Below are positions 53,717-61,457 of a DNA stretch of 62,036 nucleotides, one piece after another. Location of the stretch: positions 1-62,036 of the forward strand of contig DATGLV010000032.1 in the NCBI GenBank assembly GCA_035293945.1. The letters run 5' to 3'. Every line of letters starts with the position of its first letter. Position 1 is the stretch's first letter. Both the position numbers and the translations under genes were made by a program. A model generated the notes under the pieces. It did no database searches and was not told where the DNA came from. It worked only from the letters and a program-made list of their open reading frames with translations. The stretch comes from VAZQ01 sp035293945 (lineage in GTDB: Bacteria; Pseudomonadota; Alphaproteobacteria; Rhizobiales; Xanthobacteraceae).

Positions 53717-55099
53717 ATGCGTGTGCGTGCCTCGCTATTGAGCCTTTGCCTGTTCGCCGCCGCCACCGACGTGGCACTGGCTGCGGGCCCCTATGCGTTC
53801 GTCACCGGCCGGCGCGATCCGCGTATCTACGCGATCGACCTCAGCGCGGCCCTGAAGGCGGCCAACAACAATACCGACAAGGCCATCATCAGCCGCAACC
53901 TCGTCGGCCCGCGTCGGCTCGACGGCGTGCTGCTGGGCGATCCGGCCAACATCGTGCTGAGCCAGGACGGCAAGACCGCCTTTGTGATGAATCATCATGG
54001 GCAGGTGTCCAACTCGGAATTCCTGCAGCATGGCGGCCGCGCCAGCGTCTCGATCATGGACGTGAAGAAGATGCTGGAGAAGTCGTCGGACAACACCGAC
54101 AAGGCGGTCGAGAAGGTGATCGACGGCGGCTGGTTCGGTGGCGTTGGCGTGCTCGCCCTCGGCAATCCCGACCTGCTGATCACCAGCGCATCCGAAGGAT
54201 GGATGTCGGAGGACGGCTCGAACCGCATCACCTTCCTGGATCCCAAAACCGGCGCGTTTGTCGGCCAGATCCAGATGGCCATGAAGGATACGCACCAGCT
54301 CAGGACCGGCTGCCCGGATATCGAGGTGCCGTGGCACAACAACCCGGCGCCCGTCAACGTCCACCTCGCGCCATCGAAGGACTTCGGCTGCTGGCCCGAT
54401 CCGGAATCGCTCGCGATCGGCAAAGGCAGCGACGGCAAGCAATATCTGTTCGCCGGTGATGCCGGCACCGAGGACGTCGCGGTGATGGATCTCGGCCGCG
54501 CGCTCAAAGGCGAACCGGTGGTCGAGATCGCGCCGCGCATTCCGGTCCAGTCCGGTCCGTTCGGCATCGCCGCCAGCCCGAACGGCAAATACATCGCGGT
54601 CACCTCGCGCGAGACCAACCTGGAAGACGACAACGAAGGCAACACGATCTCGATCATCGACGTCGACTTGGCCCGCCAAGGGAAGCCCGGCGCAGAAGCC
54701 GCACGTGTGCAGGTCGGCAGCGATGACCCCAAAGGCCACACCCGGCCATTCGCGGTTGCCTGGACGCCCGATGGCAAGCAGATCGTGGTCGCGAACTTCC
54801 TGACCAACAACCTGTCCGTTGTCGACCTCGAGAAGGCCCTCGCCAAGGAACCGGGGGCCGAAGTGGCTCGCATTCCGCTGACCCGCAACGACGGCCAGCC
54901 GGCGCGGCCGAAGGGCCTCGCGCTCACCGGCGACGGGCACTATGCGGTGGTGGCCGGCGGCGCCAACAGCATCAAGAAATCCGCAACCGACCTGACCGGC
55001 ACCGCCTTCGCGGTCGATCTGCAAAAGAAGGCGCAAGCCGCGACCGTGACCGGCGTCGGCATCGACCCCTACGGGGTCGCGGTGCTGGACAAGAAATAA
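53717..55099 (+). CDS. Secreted YncE-like beta-propeller protein
   Basis: This 460-residue protein has a signal peptide at 1-22 (ASLLSLCLFAAATDVALAA). Blade repeats follow, e.g. RIYAIDLSAALKAANNN, VSIMDVKKML, ITFLDPKTGAFVGQI, VAVMDLGRALKGEPV, ISIIDVDLARQGKPG, LSVVDLEKALAKEPG and FAVDLQKKAQ. Two cysteines lie in RTGCPDIEV and FGCWPDPES. The pattern differs from the propeller at 25956 in blade length and is not a recent duplicate. GGGAGGA precedes the ATG. The partner or ligand is unknown. Confidence 0.8.
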   Translation: MRVRASLLSLCLFAAATDVALAAGPYAFVTGRRDPRIYAIDLSAALKAANNNTDKAIISRNLVGPRRLDGVLLGDPANIVLSQDGKTAFVMNHHGQVSNSEFLQHGGRASVSIMDVKKMLEKSSDNTDKAVEKVIDGGWFGGVGVLALGNPDLLITSASEGWMSEDGSNRITFLDPKTGAFVGQIQMAMKDTHQLRTGCPDIEVPWHNNPAPVNVHLAPSKDFGCWPDPESLAIGKGSDGKQYLFAGDAGTEDVAVMDLGRALKGEPVVEIAPRIPVQSGPFGIAASPNGKYIAVTSRETNLEDDNEGNTISIIDVDLARQGKPGAEAARVQVGSDDPKGHTRPFAVAWTPDGKQIVVANFLTNNLSVVDLEKALAKEPGAEVARIPLTRNDGQPARPKGLALTGDGHYAVVAGGANSIKKSATDLTGTAFAVDLQKKAQAATVTGVGIDPYGVAVLDKK

Positions 55100-55125
55100 G
55101 CGCTACCGCCGCCCGCGGGCGGTTT

Positions 55126-55225
55126 GTAGGGGCGGCCCTTGTGGCCGCCCTCTTCTCTTGTTCTCTTCTCTTGTTCTGTGCGGTCCTCGGGGCCCACAAG
55201 GGGCGCCCCAGGGGCGCCCCTACGA
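55126..55225. repeat. Dispersed palindromic repeat, type B, with a 13-base tandem duplication
   Basis: The outer arms are GTAGGGGCGGCCCTTGTGG and its inverted partner ending GCGCCCCTACGA. The centre contains TCTTCTCTTGTTC twice in tandem (55151-55163 and 55164-55176). A perfect 14-base GC palindrome (55109-55122) followed by TTT stands just before it and could be a weak terminator for the propeller gene. Confidence 0.8.
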
Positions 55226-55241
55226 GAGCAATGCTGCCCGG

Positions 55242-56027
55242 CTATCGCAGCTCTTTCAGCAGCGCCTGCGCGGCCGCAGGTGCCCGCACCTTGGCGCCCG
55301 AGATCATGTAGATGAACACATCGCGCTTGTGCTTGCCGGCCGGCGCCGGAGCGAGCGTCGACAGGTCGGCCGGAACGCCGCCGGCTTCCCATGCGTGAGC
55401 ACGTTTCCCCCACGTCTTGAGATCGGCCGCCGCATAACCGGTTTCGATCTCCTCGGCGGTCCGCTGCAGGCGCAAATAGAGAAAATCCGCCGTCACATCG
55501 GCGATCAATGGATGTTTCTCTGAATCGACCAGCACGATCGACACGCCGAACTTGCGCATCAGCGCGACGAATTCACCCGAGCAGAAGCTCTGATGCCGCA
55601 CCTCCACCGCATGGCGGATAACATGGCCTTCGAACTTATGCGGCAGCAGACTCAAGAAGGCCGCGAGATCATCAGGCGCGAAAGCCTTGGTGGGAGGCAA
55701 TTGCCACAGGATCGGTCCGAGCTTCGACTTGAGCTCCAGGACGCCACTGCCGAGGAAGCGCTCGACAGACGGTCCGGCTTCGGCGAGCACGGCACGATGG
55801 GTCGTGAAGCGCGGCCCCTTGAGCGAGAAGATGAAATCGTCCGGCGTCTGTTCGGCCCAGCGCCGAAAGCTCTCGGGCTTCTGGCTGCCGTAGAACGTGC
55901 CGTTGATCTCGATCGTGGTGAGCGCCCGGCTCGCGTGCTCAAGCTCACGCGCTTGCGGCAATCCGGGCGGGTAGAACGTGCCGCGCCAGGGCTTGAACAC
56001 CCAGCCGCCGATGCCGACCCGGATCAT
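55242..56027 (-). CDS. DUF72-family protein
   Basis: This 261-residue TIM-barrel-like protein matches the DUF72 pattern: IRVGIGGWVFKPWRGTFYP at the start, TIEINGTFYGSQKPESF, FIFSLKGPRFTTH, LGPILWQLPPTKAF and AVEVRHQSF. The family is widespread and its activity is not established. Its C-terminus has the usual VFIYMISGAKVRAPAAAQALL. Confidence 0.9.
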   Translation of the reverse strand: MIRVGIGGWVFKPWRGTFYPPGLPQARELEHASRALTTIEINGTFYGSQKPESFRRWAEQTPDDFIFSLKGPRFTTHRAVLAEAGPSVERFLGSGVLELKSKLGPILWQLPPTKAFAPDDLAAFLSLLPHKFEGHVIRHAVEVRHQSFCSGEFVALMRKFGVSIVLVDSEKHPLIADVTADFLYLRLQRTAEEIETGYAAADLKTWGKRAHAWEAGGVPADLSTLAPAPAGKHKRDVFIYMISGAKVRAPAAAQALLKELR

Positions 56028-56046
56028 GCGCCTGCAAATCGAGCCG

Positions 56047-56673
56047 CTATTTGCATTCTTGGGCCGCGCGGTCGATCGCCTGGGCCAGGCCCTTGAGCGA
56101 ATATTGGTCGATCGACTCGGTGCCGTGACCGGAGACCCCTTTGACGGTCAGGTCCGTACCCTTGCGCATGGCGTCGACCATGCGGGCTTCCTCGGCTACG
56201 TTCTTGATCCAGGCGCCGTCGTTGAGCGTGTACATGGCGAACTTGTCGGCCCCGATCTCGGCGGTCGCATCGCTCGACGGCTTGAACGGATAGCCGATGA
56301 TCACCGAGACCTCATTGTGCACATTTTCGCTCGGCCGATCGGAGACAAACAAATAGGCCTGATCGCGCTTGCGCCCGGCGGGGTTGGTCTGCGCCGACTT
56401 CGGCTTGGCGATCGAGAAGCACACCTTGTGACCGCCCGGAGTAGCCCAATACGCGCCCCAATCACCGTACTGGCCGAGCAGGGTCGGCTGCGCTTCGCCC
56501 GCCGAGGCAGAGGCGCTCGCGGCTGGCGCGGCGGAGGGAGCCGGCCTGTTCGCAGGGGGCTTGCTGACGGCTGGGGCTCCGGTTGCCGCCGGCGCCTGCG
56601 CCTGGGCCACGCCGTACAATGCAAAGCCCGCACCCAAAGCCAGTCCAATGAAAATACCGCGTGAGCGAATCAT
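56047..56673 (-). CDS. Secreted IalB-like (invasion-associated locus B) protein
   Basis: This 208-residue exported protein has a signal peptide at 1-25 and then a Pro/Ala/Ser-rich linker to about 60. The conserved domain has GQYGDWGAYWATPGGHKVCFSIAKP, YLFVSDRPSENVHNEVSVIIGYPF and MRKGTDLTVKGVSGHGTESIDQYSLKGLAQAIDRA. The name comes from Bartonella, but homologues are common in non-pathogenic Rhizobiales, so no virulence role is implied. The start was chosen at the ATG before the signal peptide. Confidence 0.85.
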   Translation of the reverse strand: MIRSRGIFIGLALGAGFALYGVAQAQAPAATGAPAVSKPPANRPAPSAAPAASASASAGEAQPTLLGQYGDWGAYWATPGGHKVCFSIAKPKSAQTNPAGRKRDQAYLFVSDRPSENVHNEVSVIIGYPFKPSSDATAEIGADKFAMYTLNDGAWIKNVAEEARMVDAMRKGTDLTVKGVSGHGTESIDQYSLKGLAQAIDRAAQECK

Positions 56674-56895
56674 GAGCGTTGTTCCTTCCCCCTTCCCCGC
56701 GGCCGGGTACTCCATCTGAAGGCCATGGAATCCTTATGAATTCGGCAATGTGAAGGCGGCCATTGGCGGCCGCCTCGGTACGCGGAACCGTTACACTTTA
56801 CCTTTTTTCTGTGCCGCTGTGGACGCGTCGATTTGCGCGCGCGCTAAACTGTGAGAAACATGAGAGGCGGTAGACAGATCAGTACGGTTGCACGC

Positions 56896-57870
56896 GTGAA
56901 GGCCATCCTCTGCACCCGACTTGGCGGACCCGACGATCTCGAGCTTGCGGACTTGCCCGTGCCGGTCGCCGCCGACGGCGAGGCGGTCGTCGCCATTAAG
57001 GCCGTCGGGCTCAATTTCTACGATACACTGATCATTGCCGGCAGATACCAGACCAAGCCGTCGCTGCCGTTCTCACCGGGCGGAGAATTTGCCGGCATCG
57101 TCGAGAGCATCGGCGCGGGCGTGATAGATTTTTCGCCTGGCGATCGAGTGCTCGGCTACACAAGCTTCGGCGGCGCGCGCCAATATGCCGCGGTGCCCGT
57201 CGACAAGCTGTTCCCAATTCCGTCCGATCTTGATTTCGATCGTGCTGCCGGCCTCAACATCACCTACGGGACGACTTACCACGCGCTCCAGGACCGCGCG
57301 GCGCTTGCGGCCGGCGAGACGCTCGCGGTGCTCGGCGCTTCCGGCGGAGTTGGCATCGCGGCCGTCGAGCTCGGCAAGCGCATGGGTGCGCGGGTCATTG
57401 CCTGCGCGTCGAGTGACGACAAGCTCGCCTTTGCGCGCCAGCATGGCGCCGATGTGCTCGTGAACTATGCCAAGAACGATCTCCGCGAGGCTTTGAAGGA
57501 GGCCGGCGGTGAACATGGCATCGACGTGATCTATGATCCGGTCGGCGGGGATGCGACCGAGGCAGCCATCCGCGCCATCGCCTGGGAGGGCCGTTTCCTG
57601 GTGATCGGCTTCGCCTCCGGTGAGATCCCCAAGCTGCCGCTCAATCTGACCCTGCTCAAAGGCTGCAACGTGCTGGGGGTCAACTGGGGCGCCTTCGTGC
57701 GCGATCGGCCGCAAGCGTATCGGAAAGGCCTCGGTGAGCTCACCCGTTGGGCGGCGGAGGGCAAGCTCGCCTGCCACATCCACGCCGCCTATCCGCTCGC
57801 CGAGGTCGCGCAAGCCCTGAAGGAGATCGCCGGTCGCAAGGCCATGGGCAAGGTGATCCTGCATCCGTGA
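56896..57870 (+). CDS. Zinc-independent quinone oxidoreductase (MDR family, NADPH-dependent)
   Basis: This 324-residue medium-chain reductase has VGLNFYDTLIIAGRYQ, PFSPGGEFAGIVESIGAGV and the NADPH-binding AVLGASGGVGIAAVELGKRMGARVIACAS. No structural zinc cysteines are present. The start GTG gives MKAILCTRLGGPDD, the normal family start, though its ribosome binding site is poor. In-frame starts at 56851 and 56860 would add a basic leader. The substrate may be a quinone or an enone. Confidence 0.9.
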   Translation: MKAILCTRLGGPDDLELADLPVPVAADGEAVVAIKAVGLNFYDTLIIAGRYQTKPSLPFSPGGEFAGIVESIGAGVIDFSPGDRVLGYTSFGGARQYAAVPVDKLFPIPSDLDFDRAAGLNITYGTTYHALQDRAALAAGETLAVLGASGGVGIAAVELGKRMGARVIACASSDDKLAFARQHGADVLVNYAKNDLREALKEAGGEHGIDVIYDPVGGDATEAAIRAIAWEGRFLVIGFASGEIPKLPLNLTLLKGCNVLGVNWGAFVRDRPQAYRKGLGELTRWAAEGKLACHIHAAYPLAEVAQALKEIAGRKAMGKVILHP

Positions 57871-57879
57871 GGCATACGG

Positions 57880-57966
57880 GTGGTCCTGCGAAAGCCGGAA
57901 CCCATAGTCCGTGCTCTCTCAAAATGCGCGGCCGTATGGAAGCCTGCTTTCGCAGGCACGACCCAG
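57880..57966. repeat. Dispersed palindromic repeat, type A
   Basis: The left arm GTCCTGCGAAAGCCGGAAC and right arm GCCTGC/GCAGGC are separated by about 40 bases, with CACGACCCA closing as at 4737. It lies between the convergent oxidoreductase and phhB genes. Confidence 0.75.
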
Positions 57967-57975
57967 TGGCTCAAA

Positions 57976-58266
57976 TCAAGACGCCAACCTGTCCATCGCT
58001 TCGGCGAGCTCGATGTCAAGCTCCGTCACGCCGCCCGCATCGTGCGTCGAGAGCGTGACGTCGACCCTCTTGTAGACGTTGAACCACTCCGGGTGATGGT
58101 CGAGCTTCTCGGCGGCGAGCGCGGCGCGTGTCATGAAGCCGAACGCCTCGTTGAAATCGCGAAACGTGAACTTCTTGGTGATCGCATCGCGATCCTTGAG
58201 CTCGCTCCAGCCGGGAAGCCGCGCCAGCGCCGCCTTGCGGGCATCGCCGGTCAATTTTTGCGCCAT
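57976..58266 (-). CDS. phhB: 4a-hydroxytetrahydrobiopterin dehydratase (PCD/DCoH)
   Basis: This 96-residue protein recycles the pterin cofactor of aromatic hydroxylases. It has GWSELKDRDAITKKFTFRDFNEAFGFMTRAAL, HHPEWFNVYKRVDVTLSTHDAGGVT, with the conserved His-His-Pro-Glu-Trp and Thr-His-Asp. No phenylalanine hydroxylase gene is adjacent. In some alphaproteobacteria it may serve molybdopterin metabolism instead. Confidence 0.93.
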   Translation of the reverse strand: MAQKLTGDARKAALARLPGWSELKDRDAITKKFTFRDFNEAFGFMTRAALAAEKLDHHPEWFNVYKRVDVTLSTHDAGGVTELDIELAEAMDRLAS

Positions 58267-58420
58267 GGGTCCTCCTCGCTGTCAGCCGGCGCGGGTCATG
58301 CCCCCTACGATTTAGGCCCGCGATATCTGCACGATATCTACTCGCCAAGATGATCGGCTGCCACTACCTAAGGCATTATAGCGCGACCTAAGGCAATATG
58401 GCGCGCCCTGCGAGGTTGCC

Positions 58421-59539
58421 ATGCGTTGGTCCCTGAATATCGGCACGGTCGCCGGCACGGCGGTCCGCATCCATATTACCTTCCTCTTGTTTCTGGTCTG
58501 GCTCTTCGCCGCCGATTATGCGTCGGGCGGCCCCAACGAGGCCTGGACCGGGCTCATCTTCATGGTGGCCCTGTTCGCCTGCGTGCTCGCGCACGAATTC
58601 GGGCACATTTTTACCGCTCGCGCCTTCGGGGTGGCGACCCCGGACGTGACCCTTTTGCCGATCGGCGGTGTGGCACGTCTGGAGCGTATCCCCGAGGAGC
58701 CGCGCCAGGAATTCCTGATCGCGATCGCGGGGCCGGCCGTCAATGTGGTCATTGCGCTCGCACTCCGGTGGCTCGCCGGCGCACATCTCGATCCGAACGA
58801 ACTCGCGAGTGTCGACAATGCGCATATCTCGATGATCGATCGGCTGGCGGTGGTCAATCTGTTCCTCGCCGTGTTCAATATGATCCCCGCGTTCCCGATG
58901 GATGGCGGCCGCGTGCTGCGTGCGCTTCTGGCCACCCGCATGGGCCATACGCGGGCGACCGAGATCGCGGCCGCGGTCGGGCAGGCCGCCGCCTTCCTGC
59001 TCGGCTTCGCCGGATTGTTCTTCAATCCGCTGCTGATCTTCATTGCGGTGTTCGTCTATCTGGCGGCTTCCTCGGAGGCCCACATGGTGGCGCTCAAGGA
59101 AATGTCGCATGGCGTGCCGGTCACGAACGCAATGATGACGCAGCTCGCCAGATTGACGCCGGACGCACATGTGGATGAGGCGGTGGAGACGCTCCTGCGC
59201 ACCAGCCAGAGCGAATTCCCCGTGGTCGATGCGGTCGGCAAGCCGGTCGGCCTGCTCGCTCGCGGCGACCTGATCCGCGCCGTCCGGCAGGTGGGCCCGC
59301 ACGCCCGCGTGGCCGAAGTGATGAACCCCAAGGTGCCGAGTGTCGGCTATCGCCGCTGTCTCGAAGATGCGCTGCGCCTGCTGCAGGAGAAGTCCGCGCC
59401 GGCGGTCGCGGTGACGGATGCGGACGGTCGCCTCATTGGACTCGTCACATCGGAAACCATCGGCGAGATGATGATGCTACGCGAGTCGCTGCCCAAGGAC
59501 GTGACCTGGGGTCCCTGGAGCCGCCCCACTGGAGCGTAG
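58421..59539 (+). CDS. Site-2-type (M50) membrane metalloprotease with CBS domains
   Basis: This 372-residue protein has six helices in its first 220 residues. The zinc motif HEFGH is at 58-62, and the second ligand Asp lies in NMIPAFPMDGGRVLRALL. Two CBS domains follow from about 235 to 360 (MMTQLARLTPDAHVDEAVETLL, PVVDAVGKPVGLLARGDLI, and VTDADGRLIGLVTSETI). It should cleave membrane-embedded substrates under control of a nucleotide bound by the CBS pair. The substrate is unknown; no sigma or anti-sigma pair is near. Confidence 0.92.
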   Translation: MRWSLNIGTVAGTAVRIHITFLLFLVWLFAADYASGGPNEAWTGLIFMVALFACVLAHEFGHIFTARAFGVATPDVTLLPIGGVARLERIPEEPRQEFLIAIAGPAVNVVIALALRWLAGAHLDPNELASVDNAHISMIDRLAVVNLFLAVFNMIPAFPMDGGRVLRALLATRMGHTRATEIAAAVGQAAAFLLGFAGLFFNPLLIFIAVFVYLAASSEAHMVALKEMSHGVPVTNAMMTQLARLTPDAHVDEAVETLLRTSQSEFPVVDAVGKPVGLLARGDLIRAVRQVGPHARVAEVMNPKVPSVGYRRCLEDALRLLQEKSAPAVAVTDADGRLIGLVTSETIGEMMMLRESLPKDVTWGPWSRPTGA

Positions 59540-59542
59540 CAG

Positions 59543-61168
59543 CTACGCCGATTTGCGCATCGGTTCGAGCGCCGGCGGCTCCTTCGGGCCGCGTTCGCGA
59601 TCCTTGCGGGCTTGCGAGTAGAACGAGGCATTCTGCTGGCCGCGCAGCGCTTCCCGGGTGAACTCGACCAAGTGGTAGCCGATGAAGGCGATGCCGAGCA
59701 CCGCATCGTATTGCTTGTGCTTGAAGGCGTGGCGCGCCGCCCGCAGGAACGGTCGCCGGTAGTCCGAAAGAATGATCAGATAGATCAGGACCCGGAACGC
59801 CAGTACTGCAGCGCCGCTCAGGTTCGCCCAGGTCAGCTTGCCGCGCGCCGGCGCAAGCTTGCGGTTTACGTAAGTGCGCTCTACTTGCTGCGCGAAGCGA
59901 TCGAACAGCCGCTCCGGATCATTCGCATAGGCGATCGAGCGCCTCCACATCGCCACCACTTCGTCATACGGGCGCAGGAACCGCACATTGCTCTCGCGGT
60001 CGGCATCCTCGACGAGGCGCTGCTCGCGCGCGAGCCGATCCCAGAGGGGAGTCTTCGGAAGCGCTTGCAACAAATTGATGGTCAGCATCGGGATCTTCGA
60101 TAGATCGATGAAATCCCTGAGCCGGGCCTCCGTGTCATCGGAGTCCGTGTCGAGTCCGAGGATGATGCCGGAAGTGACCTCCAGTCCAAAGTCGTTCAGC
60201 GTCTTGATGGATTCCATCATCGGGATGGAAACGTTCTGCTCCTTGCGCATGGCCTTGAGTGCATCGGCTTCCGGGGTCTCGATACCGACGAACACGCCGA
60301 CGAACTGCGCCTCGCGCATCAGCTCGAGCACGTCGGTCTGCTTGGCGATGTTGAGGGTCGCCTCGCAGGCGAACAGCATCGGATAGTCGTTCCGCTTCTG
60401 CCACTCGACCAGATGCGGCAGCATCTCGCGCGTCGCCTTCTTGTTGCCGATGAAGTTGTCGTCGACGAAGTAGACGGTTGTGGGGTGCGCGCCTTGGGCC
60501 CGCATCGCATCGAGCTCGGTGATGATCTGCTGCGGCGTCTTGAGCCGCGGCTGGCGGCCGTAGAGCCCCGGGATATCGCAAAATTCGCAGCGGTAAGGAC
60601 AGCCGCTCGAGAACTGCAGGGTGCTCAACAAATAGCTCTTGAGCGGGATCAGGTGATAGGCGGGTATCGGGAAATCGGAAAGCGGCAGCCGCTGCTCGGT
60701 CTTGAAGCACATCTGTGCCGCGGGCGCCTCGATGCTGGCGTCAAGCTGCGCGATCAGGGCGTCGGTGCCGTCACCGAGCTCTCCCAGGTGCAGGTAGTCG
60801 ACCTCCGGGTACATTTCGGGCGAGGCGGAGGCGGAAGGCCCGCCCAGGACCGAGACCCTGCCGACTGCCTTGGCGCGCGCCGCGATGTCGTGCACCTGCG
60901 GGGCCTGGACGTGCATTCCGCTCATCATTACCACGTCGGCCCAGGCGAGCTCGGCGGCAGTCGCGCGGCGGATGTTCTCGTCGATGAAGCGGACCTCCCA
61001 GCTGTCCGGCATGTAGGCGGCAACCAACAGCAGGCCCTGCGGCGGCATGAATGCCTTGACCCCACGCATCAGCCGATAAGCGTGGTTGAACGTGCCAAAA
61101 GCAGGGGTATAGCGCGGGAACACGCAGAGAACCCGACGCTTGTTACGGACTTCGATCGAGCAGCGCAC
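59543..61168 (-). CDS. B12-binding radical SAM protein, HpnP-like
   Basis: This 541-residue enzyme starts VLCVFPRYTPAFGTFNHAYRL. It has a cobalamin-binding domain to about 145 (VMMSGMHVQAPQVHDI) and a radical SAM core with cluster cysteines 190, 194 and 197 (SSGCPYRCEFCDIPGLYG). A DUF4070-type C-terminus is present (SGIILGLDTDSDDTEARL, TINLLQALPKTPLWDRL). This layout is that of HpnP, the hopanoid C-2 methylase, and its close paralogues. A C-terminal extension of about 90 residues with a hydrophobic segment (VLAFRVLIYLIIL) follows. No hpn or shc genes are in the window, so the substrate stays open. Confidence 0.82.
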   Translation of the reverse strand: MRCSIEVRNKRRVLCVFPRYTPAFGTFNHAYRLMRGVKAFMPPQGLLLVAAYMPDSWEVRFIDENIRRATAAELAWADVVMMSGMHVQAPQVHDIAARAKAVGRVSVLGGPSASASPEMYPEVDYLHLGELGDGTDALIAQLDASIEAPAAQMCFKTEQRLPLSDFPIPAYHLIPLKSYLLSTLQFSSGCPYRCEFCDIPGLYGRQPRLKTPQQIITELDAMRAQGAHPTTVYFVDDNFIGNKKATREMLPHLVEWQKRNDYPMLFACEATLNIAKQTDVLELMREAQFVGVFVGIETPEADALKAMRKEQNVSIPMMESIKTLNDFGLEVTSGIILGLDTDSDDTEARLRDFIDLSKIPMLTINLLQALPKTPLWDRLAREQRLVEDADRESNVRFLRPYDEVVAMWRRSIAYANDPERLFDRFAQQVERTYVNRKLAPARGKLTWANLSGAAVLAFRVLIYLIILSDYRRPFLRAARHAFKHKQYDAVLGIAFIGYHLVEFTREALRGQQNASFYSQARKDRERGPKEPPALEPMRKSA

Positions 61169-61457
61169 AGGACCTCACAAATTGTAACGGCTTGGCCCAT
61201 GGTCGCCTCGCGGGGCCCGCCTGGCAAGAGGTTAAGTGTTTGGCGCCGCTAAAGTGTAAGTCATATAGGCGACGTCACATTGCGCCTTTATGCACGGTCG
61301 CTATATAGGGGGCGAATCGCGGGCCCGAGGGGCCCGCAATTGGTTTTCGGCCCCATTTCTGGCCTGAAACGCCTCAGCTCCAGAACGAGCACAGCAAGGA
61401 GAATCCAGAGCGGATTCCGATGCGACCTCTTCGGAAGGCACTTTGGCCCATCAAATC

